Under the pieces are notes generated by a model. That model was given only the letters and a program-made list of their open reading frames with translations, was not told the DNA's origin and made no database searches. 64,000 nucleotides of DNA from CALOBA01 sp942491465 (GTDB lineage: Bacteria; Pseudomonadota; Gammaproteobacteria; Chromatiales; Chromatiaceae), in assembly GCA_942491465.1 (NCBI GenBank), contig CALOBA010000078.1, forward strand, positions 1 through 64,000, in the 5' to 3' direction. Position numbers and translations under genes: made by a program. This document shows, piece after piece, positions 58,858 to 64,000 of this stretch; position 1 is the stretch's first letter, and each line of letters begins with the position of its first letter.

Positions 58858-61716
58858 CTAGCCGGCCTCGGCCGCGCGCAACTGATCGAGCAACTGCCGA
58901 GCGCGCGAGCGTTCCGGGAAGCGGTCATGGCTGCGCAGCGCCTCGCGCAGTGTCTTTTCGGCCTCATCCCGCCGTCCAAGCTCGTGCAGTGCGACCGCCA
59001 AATGGTAGGCGATACTCGGATCATCCCCGCCGCGGGCGCGGGCCTCGCGAAGGTGCTTCAGGCCCTCGCTTCGCGCCCCGCTGCGCGTCAGCACCCAGCC
59101 GAGGGTATCGATGATCTGGGGGGAGTCGGGATCGAGTTCCAGCGCCCGACGCGCGTAGTCTTCGGCGCGCGGGTCTCCGGTCTCGGCATAGACCAAGGCC
59201 AGATTGTTCAGCAGCAACGGGTCTTCAGCCCCCTGCTCGGCAGCTTGCTCGAACAGCGCCCGGGCCTCCTCTACTCGCCCGGCACCGAAGTAGCCCTGAG
59301 CAAGGGAGCGGATGCTCACCACATCGCGGGGATGCTCGGCAAGCCACTCGGCGAGGTAGGCGTTGGCGGCATCGACACCGTCTGCGGCGCGTTTTGCCTC
59401 ATAGACCCTGACGGCCAGCAGCGACGACGGACGTTTGCGCAAGGCGCTCTCGAAGCTTGCCAGCGCGGCATTCGGGTCGTCGATGCTGAGGTAGAGGAGT
59501 CCGAGCAGATGATCGGCATAGGGCTCGTTAGGGAAGCGCCCGTCGAGGTCCGCCGCCAGGGTCTTCGCCTCGTCGATCTGTCCGTGCTCGATCAGTGCTT
59601 CCCCGAGGCGTATCCGCGCTTGCAGCGAGGGCACTCCGCGTACGGCTTTGCGCAGCGAATGCAGCGCGCCCTCGCGGTCGCCGATGGCTGTTTGACGCTC
59701 TGCGATGTCGAGGAGTAGCGCTGTCTCGTAGCCCACAAGCCCGGATGCCCGACGCAGCGCAAGCTGTGCGGGGCCGGTGCGTCCGGCAGATAGGTGTGCA
59801 CGCGCGAGTGCCAGCAACAGCGTGTAGTTTTCCTCGGTGCCGGCTCGCCTCAACGTGGCCTCGATCACGTCGGTCGCAGCATCAACATCGCGCCGCTCGA
59901 GCAGCAGTGTGCTGAGCAGGATGGCCGCATCAGCTACGCCGGGATCGATCTGGACCGCCTTCTCGGCCAGCTTGAGCGCTCGATCTCCGTCGCCTTGCGT
60001 CTTCGCGATTCGGGACGCGACCAGTAGGGCGGGAATGTCGCGACTTCGCTCGGAGAGAACGATCCTGATCTGGCGGGCCGCCTCTTCTGGCGCCCCGTCG
60101 AGCAACGCCAGCTCCGCCAGGTTCTGGCGTGCCGGATAGAAGTCGGGATCGAGGAGAAGTGCCAGTGAAAACGCCCAGCGTGCGGGCTCCAGCTCTCCGG
60201 CGGTCAGTGCGACGACGCCGTACAGGTTGAGCGAAGACAGATGTCCCGGAGAGTCGGCGACGAGATCAGTGGCTGCCTCCAGGGCCTCTTGGTAGCGCCC
60301 TTGACGCGCCAGCATGATGACCCTGGATGCCCCGGCGCGATCGATCTGTTTCGTCTGGCTGAGCACCTGCCCCAGCGTCTCGATCGCCTGGGTGTGACGC
60401 CCGAGGCCGTAGTCATTGACCGCGTTCTGGGCCCGCAGCATCAGGTCCTGTTGCTCCTGATGCAATGCGCGCCGCAGTACTTCGGCCGCCCGCAGGTGCT
60501 GGGCGGTACGAATATAGGCCTCTGCCAGCAACGAAAGCAGCTGAACGTTCTTGGGAGATTCGTCCAGGGTCGGCTCCAAGAGCTTGATCGCCTGTTCCGG
60601 ACGCTGCTCCTGATCGAGTTCGATGCGCGCGAGCAGAACCCGCGGCCCTACTGCCGCTGGATACTTGCTAAGGTAGGTGGTCAAGAAATCACGGGCCAGC
60701 TGCCAGCGCTTCAGATTGAAGTTGACGATCCCGGCGAGCAGCAATGTTGGTGGATGGCCTTCGATCAGCTCACGGGGAAAGCGCGACAGCAGGGTGGCCG
60801 CGTCCTCGAGCAGCGTTTGGGCCGTGTCAAGCTCTCCACGGCGCGCACGCACGACCGCCTCGACCAGGTAGCCGCGCGGATCATTTGGAAAAATCTCGCG
60901 GATACCGATCGCGGCGCTGGAGGCCTCGTCGAAGCGCTGCAGGCGGATGAGGATGTCGAGGCGCAGAAGCTGTGCCGGCAGATAGGCGGGCTGGAGCTCC
61001 ACGGCACGGTCCAGGTCGGCGAGCGCCCCCGTATAGTCGCCCAGCGCGTTCGCCAGCAAACCTTTGAGATACCAGACCCTGGGGTTGCTCGATGCGGTCT
61101 CGACGGCCTCTTGCGCAAGCTTATGGGCCTCTTCTATGGCGCCTTGGGAAAGCAGGACTTGGATGCGTCCAAGGATCGCTGACGCCGACGTCGAGCTCTT
61201 GTCCCAAGCCTGCATGAACGCGCGTTGGGCATCGAAAAGTTGCTCCAGCTGCAGGTGCGCTTCACCGCGCAGTGCCAACAGTTCCGCGTCCTCTTCGGGA
61301 GCCGACCCCAGCGGAAAGAGCTTTTCGAGCAGCTCGGCCGCCTTGCCCTGCATCAAGTAGGCGCGGGCGAGGCTGTTTTGGGTAAGCGCGCGGTGGGCGC
61401 CCAGACCGTCGGCGATCAGCAATTGCTTCTCTGCCCGCTCACCCTGCCCTGAGGCGAGGTAGATCTTCGCGAGCAGCAGATGCGGAGGCAGCATCAACGG
61501 GTCCTGTCTCAGCGCGCTGCGCAGGTAGACGTAGGACGGACGCAGGTTGCCGAGGTTGTACTCCACCAGCGCCCGCTCGTAGAACTCGGCGGCCGCATCT
61601 GCTCCGGTTGAGGGACCGAACAGTCCGTCCTCATAGCTGCGTTGGGCGGCAACCTGGCTCGCCATTAGGACGAGCAGAGCCAACACTGGCGCGTAGATCA
61701 GAAGACTTCGGCTCAT
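58858..61716 (-). CDS. Large TPR protein, PrsT-like
   Basis: A 952-residue protein. An N-terminal hydrophobic signal (LLIYAPVLALLVLMASQVAA) is followed by about 20 tetratricopeptide repeats through the whole length (for example LNNLALVYAETGDPRAEDYA near the end). Size, signal and repeat density resemble the TPR proteins that accompany exopolysaccharide/PEP-CTERM export systems. No exosortase is in the window. The ATG at 61716 is preferred over one 13 codons upstream. It is followed by the tyrosine phosphatase gene, consistent with a polysaccharide-export role. Confidence 0.75.
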   Translation of the reverse strand: MSRSLLIYAPVLALLVLMASQVAAQRSYEDGLFGPSTGADAAAEFYERALVEYNLGNLRPSYVYLRSALRQDPLMLPPHLLLAKIYLASGQGERAEKQLLIADGLGAHRALTQNSLARAYLMQGKAAELLEKLFPLGSAPEEDAELLALRGEAHLQLEQLFDAQRAFMQAWDKSSTSASAILGRIQVLLSQGAIEEAHKLAQEAVETASSNPRVWYLKGLLANALGDYTGALADLDRAVELQPAYLPAQLLRLDILIRLQRFDEASSAAIGIREIFPNDPRGYLVEAVVRARRGELDTAQTLLEDAATLLSRFPRELIEGHPPTLLLAGIVNFNLKRWQLARDFLTTYLSKYPAAVGPRVLLARIELDQEQRPEQAIKLLEPTLDESPKNVQLLSLLAEAYIRTAQHLRAAEVLRRALHQEQQDLMLRAQNAVNDYGLGRHTQAIETLGQVLSQTKQIDRAGASRVIMLARQGRYQEALEAATDLVADSPGHLSSLNLYGVVALTAGELEPARWAFSLALLLDPDFYPARQNLAELALLDGAPEEAARQIRIVLSERSRDIPALLVASRIAKTQGDGDRALKLAEKAVQIDPGVADAAILLSTLLLERRDVDAATDVIEATLRRAGTEENYTLLLALARAHLSAGRTGPAQLALRRASGLVGYETALLLDIAERQTAIGDREGALHSLRKAVRGVPSLQARIRLGEALIEHGQIDEAKTLAADLDGRFPNEPYADHLLGLLYLSIDDPNAALASFESALRKRPSSLLAVRVYEAKRAADGVDAANAYLAEWLAEHPRDVVSIRSLAQGYFGAGRVEEARALFEQAAEQGAEDPLLLNNLALVYAETGDPRAEDYARRALELDPDSPQIIDTLGWVLTRSGARSEGLKHLREARARGGDDPSIAYHLAVALHELGRRDEAEKTLREALRSHDRFPERSRARQLLDQLRAAEAG

Positions 61717-61800
61717 CTCTGCTGCGGGCGTTGCACCAGGTACTGCGGAGGGCACCGCGGAGGGAGGATCGAGTTGGATCTGCTCACAAAGCCCGTTGAA

Positions 61801-62988
61801 TCAACGCATTTGATCGTACAGCAGTGCAAGTATTCGCTCGCCGGTCGACGATGTGTCCGGTTTGCCCGACGCATCATGCACGGTCACACGCGTCTCTCCA
61901 CCGGACGCGCTCAGGCGTACTTGGTATTGCTCCACCGTACTGATCTTGTCCTTTCCCTTCCAAAAGGCCATTCGTGACAGGATGCCCCTTTTCTGCGGTT
62001 GGCTGCGTTGGGCGTCATCATAGCGGACATAGAAGATACCTTCGCTGCGGTTGCGATCTTCGACCGCGAACCCGGTCCGGTCGAGCGCCAAGCCGGTCTG
62101 GTTCCAAGCCCGACGGAGTTCCTGTGGGACGATGAGGGCCGTACCGCCGGCGGCAAGCCTCGCGCCGGCGCGGCTTGGCGTGCCGCCGGAGGTCGCGAGC
62201 ATACGCTGCGCCTCACGGTCGGAGACGCCCAGGTAGAGCATCAGCCGGCGGAGCATGGCGGCCTCCTTCTCCGGGTCCGTTGGGGCAGGCTCCCACACCG
62301 TTGTTGCCCCTTCGCCCACGGTGTTGCGGACCAGGCGTTCCTCCATTCCGCGATGGGTGAGGAACACCTCACTGGTCCGCGGGCCGGGGCCCTTGTCGAG
62401 ACGCAGACGATATTGATCTCGGGTGGAGGTCGCGTAGAGGCCGTCGGCCACCTTGCGGATGGCCCTGGTGACGAAATCGCTGCGGATCTCGGCACGATTC
62501 TCCAGCCAGTCGGTCTTCATCACGCCGACCGTCGGGTCTTGCTCCGCCAGCAGGATGCCTTGCTGCCGCCAGAAGCCGATCAGCTTCGGCCACACCGTCG
62601 CCGCCGGGGCATCGATCTCGAGCCAGCGTTTGTCACCGGAACGTTGCAGGGTCACCCCCTCAACCTCGGGCAGCACGCCGCTGGTCGCCAGGGTGGCGCG
62701 GTCGCGGCGCCCCCCGGTGTAGTCGGAGTAGGTTGCGGTTCCCGAAGCCGGCGGGATGTCGAGCGCATCGTCGAAACCGCCGCTGGCCAGGTCCGGCGGG
62801 ACCTCCAGGTTCTCGGCCGCTTCGCTCTGGCGCTTGTACTCCAAACGCTGATCGGGGAAATACTTGTCGAGCTTCGCACCGCTCCCGCATCCCACGGAGG
62901 CGAGCAGCGCGGTCCCCAAGACGGCCGCCACAGCGGCTTTGGCCCGGCAGCGAATCGGGACGGTCAGGGTTCGTTGGCAAGAAGTCAT
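61801..62988 (-). CDS. bamC: Outer-membrane assembly lipoprotein BamC
   Basis: A 395-residue lipoprotein. A lipobox around SVGC (Cys34) follows a hydrophobic signal. A Pro-rich unstructured lasso segment (LEVPPDLASGGFDDALDIPP) precedes two helix-grip domains. BamC joins BamD at the BAM complex, which inserts beta-barrel proteins into the outer membrane. The ATG at 62988 (MTSCQRTLTV) gives a proper signal peptide. It lies downstream of dapA, the conserved gammaproteobacterial order. Confidence 0.92.
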   Translation of the reverse strand: MTSCQRTLTVPIRCRAKAAVAAVLGTALLASVGCGSGAKLDKYFPDQRLEYKRQSEAAENLEVPPDLASGGFDDALDIPPASGTATYSDYTGGRRDRATLATSGVLPEVEGVTLQRSGDKRWLEIDAPAATVWPKLIGFWRQQGILLAEQDPTVGVMKTDWLENRAEIRSDFVTRAIRKVADGLYATSTRDQYRLRLDKGPGPRTSEVFLTHRGMEERLVRNTVGEGATTVWEPAPTDPEKEAAMLRRLMLYLGVSDREAQRMLATSGGTPSRAGARLAAGGTALIVPQELRRAWNQTGLALDRTGFAVEDRNRSEGIFYVRYDDAQRSQPQKRGILSRMAFWKGKDKISTVEQYQVRLSASGGETRVTVHDASGKPDTSSTGERILALLYDQMR

Positions 62989-63059
62989 TGGTTCTCCGCA
63001 GTCGGGTCGGACCGACGTCGACTGTACCCGCGAGCCGGTATCACTGGGGCTGACCTTGC

Positions 63060-63935
63060 TCACAGCGCCCCGGCTTGCCGCATGGCGGCACGAACCTGAG
63101 GGGCGAGTTCGTCCGGCAGCCAGGTCAGCGGCAGGCGAATGCCCCGCGGGGCGAGTCCGAGCTCGGTCATGGCCCACTTGACCGGTATGGGGTTTGATTG
63201 CACGAATAAGGCATGGTGCAGTCCGGCGAGGTCCCGGTCGAGCCGCTCGGCCTCCTCCGCGTGACCGGCGAGGGCCGCGCGACACATCTGCGCCATGAGC
63301 GTGGGCGCTACATTGCTGGTCACGGAGATGACGCCGTCACCACCGGCCAGCATGAACTCGCGGCAGGTGGCGTCGTCTCCGCTGTAGACCGCAAAGTCCG
63401 CGCCGCAGCCCGCGCGTAGGGGGGCGACCCGGGCGATGTCGCCGGTCGCCTCCTTCACGCCGATAATATTGGGCACTTGCGACAGCGCGATGACGGTCTC
63501 CGGCAGCATGTCGCAAGCCGTCCGTCCGGGGACGTTGTAGAGGATCTGCGGGATCGCGACCGCATCCGCGACCGCGCTGTGGTGGAGGATCAGGCCCTCT
63601 TGCGTCGGCTTGTTGTAGTAGGGCGTGACCAACAGCGCGGCATCGGCGCCGGCAGACTCGGCGCAGCGAGTCAGCCTGATGGCCTCGCTCGTCGCATTGG
63701 CGCCCGTGCCGGCGATGATCGGCAATCGCCCGTCGGCGAGACGCACGAACTGCTCGATGGTCGCGCAGTGCTCGCGCTCGTCGAGGGTCGCGGATTCGCC
63801 GGTCGTTCCGACGGCGACGATGGCCGCAGTGCCGGCTTCGGCATGCAGATCGATCAGTCGGCCGAGGCTGTCGAGGTCGATCTCGCCGGACTCGGTCATG
63901 GGGGTGATCAACGCCACGAGGCTGCCGCGGATCAT
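63060..63935 (-). CDS. dapA: 4-hydroxy-tetrahydrodipicolinate synthase
   Basis: A 291-residue TIM-barrel enzyme. All catalytic residues fall at the E. coli positions: Thr44 and Thr45 in VGTTGES, Tyr107 in TPYYNKP, Tyr133 and Arg138 in YNVPGRT, and the Schiff-base Lys161 in GVKEATGD. It condenses pyruvate and aspartate semialdehyde, the first step of lysine/diaminopimelate synthesis. The ATG at 63935 has GGAGA 8 bases upstream and is preferred over one eight codons earlier. It is upstream of bamC in the same operon. Confidence 0.97.
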   Translation of the reverse strand: MIRGSLVALITPMTESGEIDLDSLGRLIDLHAEAGTAAIVAVGTTGESATLDEREHCATIEQFVRLADGRLPIIAGTGANATSEAIRLTRCAESAGADAALLVTPYYNKPTQEGLILHHSAVADAVAIPQILYNVPGRTACDMLPETVIALSQVPNIIGVKEATGDIARVAPLRAGCGADFAVYSGDDATCREFMLAGGDGVISVTSNVAPTLMAQMCRAALAGHAEEAERLDRDLAGLHHALFVQSNPIPVKWAMTELGLAPRGIRLPLTWLPDELAPQVRAAMRQAGAL

Positions 63936-64000
63936 GGATGGGATCTCCGTTTGCGCCAAATCCGCCGATGGTAGCCTGTGCCGTTCCCACCTGACAAGCG

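Overview
The window looks like a chromosomal segment of a GC-rich gammaproteobacterium, most likely a purple sulfur bacterium (Chromatiaceae or a relative). The dapA-bamC pair is typical of Gammaproteobacteria. The hydrogenase-maturation genes hypA and hypB, a secreted Gly/Tyr-rich protein resembling sulfur globule proteins, DUF302 and Rieske proteins, and a TPR lipoprotein of the exopolysaccharide/PEP-CTERM type all fit that group. The lineage is inference; no rRNA or tRNA gene was seen.

Region 1 (1-22.4 kb) is a defence island built around mfd. The full-length mfd (18836-22366, minus strand) is followed by about 11.6 kb of cargo and then by a second copy of its last two thirds (repeats 4771-7181 and 18833-21243, 2,411 bp, nearly identical, offset exactly 14,062 bp). 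This layout is what a single crossover of a circular molecule carrying a 5'-truncated mfd would leave. The cargo, in physical order, is a T6SS-like adaptor/toxin/immunity triad, a (GATGTC)9 microsatellite fused to a third and diverged mfd fragment, a NACHT ATPase, a SIR2-HerA pair, and a convergent MqsR-MqsA-SecB-like toxin-antitoxin-chaperone operon. Left of the repeat lie an ImmA/IrrE-type metallopeptidase with an overlapping partner, a REP palindrome pair with a RAYT remnant, and a frameshifted HEAT-repeat protein.

Region 2 (22.5-26 kb) holds a PIN-domain protein, a DUF4332 protein, a TauE/SafE permease and a four-S1-domain RNA-binding protein. Region 3 (26-41 kb) is a surface-polysaccharide locus: a FkbM remnant, a frameshifted nucleotidyltransferase, a WecG/TagA glycosyltransferase, a GDP-mannose epimerase-like enzyme, three GT4 and two GT2 glycosyltransferases, an O-antigen ligase/polymerase, a Wzx-like flippase and a methyltransferase. 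Region 4 (40.8-49.7 kb) has an XpaC-like protein, a 45-residue lipoprotein-like peptide, PutP, a very large membrane protein with one frameshift, tandem Nudix-like paralogues with an RHH protein, and a JAMM-type protein downstream of a perfect CRP-type palindrome.

Region 5 (49.8-64 kb) is mostly core: an MFS exporter, an alpha/beta hydrolase-OsmC fusion, ribF, glutamine cyclotransferase, hypAB, the sulfur-globule-like protein, DUF302, Rieske, a low-molecular-weight phosphatase, a 952-residue TPR protein, bamC and dapA.

Repeats are prominent. An 89-bp stem-loop element occurs twice in opposite orientation around the hyp segment. A small element beginning TAGGGA supplies the stop codon of the gene before it at three places. 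Several hexanucleotide microsatellites sit in intergenic DNA.
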